NCBI GenBank assembly: GCA_003150515.1
Contig: QALW01000034.1
Location: 1 to 5,753, forward strand
Direction of reading: 5' to 3'
DNA: 5,753 bases
DNA from: Selenomonadales bacterium
Lineage (GTDB): Bacteria > Bacillota > Clostridia > Christensenellales > QALW01
Shown here: positions 5,482 to 5,753 of the stretch, piece by piece
Numbering within the stretch: position 1 is the stretch's first letter
How the letters are laid out: every line of letters starts with the position of its first letter
Notes under the pieces: model-generated
The model's database searches: none
What the model saw: only the letters and a program-made list of their open reading frames with translations
What the model was told of the DNA's origin: nothing
Translations under genes and position numbers: made by a program

Positions 5482-5753
5482 ATGGGAGCAGGAGGAGTAC
5501 ACGGGGGGCACCGGGAGCGGATGAGAAGCAAATATGTGCGGGGAGGACTGGAGGTATTGGCGGATCATGAGGTGCTGGAACTGCTGTTGTATTATCCGAT
5601 AAGGCGGAGGAATGTGAATCAAACGGCGCACGAGCTGCTGGGAGGAGAAGGAGTAAGGGAAATAGGCAGGCTGGGGGAGAGCGGCCTGAAGAATAAGAGT
5701 GGAATAGGAGAAAAGACGGCGCTTTTTATGAGCCTGGCGGGAGCGGCGGCGGA
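5482..5753 (+). CDS. radC: RadC-family protein, N-terminal part (runs off the window)
   Basis: The frame is open from ATG 5482 to the window end, giving 90 complete codons and no stop. The translation matches the N-terminal UPF0758/RadC region: GGHRERMRSKYVRGGLEVLADHE (residues 8-30), LELLLYY, then RRRNVNQTAHELL (45-57), and a helix-hairpin-helix-like KSGIGEKTA (77-85). The JAB/MPN metalloprotease-like domain expected at the C-terminus lies outside the window. The DNA-repair role once given to RadC is doubtful, and many copies sit in mobile or defence islands. A GAGGGG ribosome binding site (5468-5473) precedes the ATG by 8 bases. An in-frame GTG at 5473 overlaps that site and is rejected. 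The gene starts 35 bp after ibrB with no terminator between, so it may share the transcript. Its coding strand is strikingly G-rich and C-poor compared with leuS. Confidence 0.9.
   Translation, partial: MGAGGVHGGHRERMRSKYVRGGLEVLADHEVLELLLYYPIRRRNVNQTAHELLGGEGVREIGRLGESGLKNKSGIGEKTALFMSLAGAAA

Overview
The window looks like chromosome from a Bacillota (Firmicutes) bacterium, most likely a clostridial lineage. The basis is a canonical tRNA-sensing T-box leader in front of leuS, strong GGAGG-type ribosome binding sites, sigma-A-like promoters, and heavy use of ATA and AGG codons in moderately GC-rich genes. I cannot name a genus from the sequence.

Layout, left to right. Positions 1-116 hold a GC-rich cluster of perfect hairpins with no gene. 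A sigma-A-type promoter (170-198) then drives a T-box riboswitch (about 206-493). Its Stem I, kink-turn bases, candidate Leu specifier codon (CUC), Stem III, T-box sequence and terminator can all be located. The switch controls leuS (507-2924), a full-length leucyl-tRNA synthetase. After leuS comes about 520 bp without a gene. It contains a striking nested palindrome (2952-3170) in which long outer stems enclose three perfect hairpins. That is followed by an AT-rich stretch with an isolated terminator-like hairpin (3245-3265) and a promoter (3389-3417).

The second half carries a tight gene pair. ibrA (3489-4808, probably starting further upstream at a non-standard ATA codon at 3447) encodes a PAPS-reductase-like PP-loop protein with a DUF3440-type C-terminal region. 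ibrB (4811-5446) encodes a ParB/sulfiredoxin-fold protein with a helix-turn-helix-like tail. The two genes are 2 bp apart and surely co-expressed. This pair is known from phage- and island-associated loci, and its biochemical role is not established. The start of radC (5482 to the window end, incomplete) follows 35 bp later on the same strand and has a markedly G-rich coding strand.

How it fits together: leuS is a housekeeping gene with amino-acid-responsive control and its own termination region. ibrA-ibrB, possibly with radC, is a separate transcription unit that reads like an accessory cassette placed beside it. The main points for a second look are the ibrAB pair, its apparent ATA start, the two related multi-hairpin elements, and a possible competing fold at the 5' end of the T-box leader.
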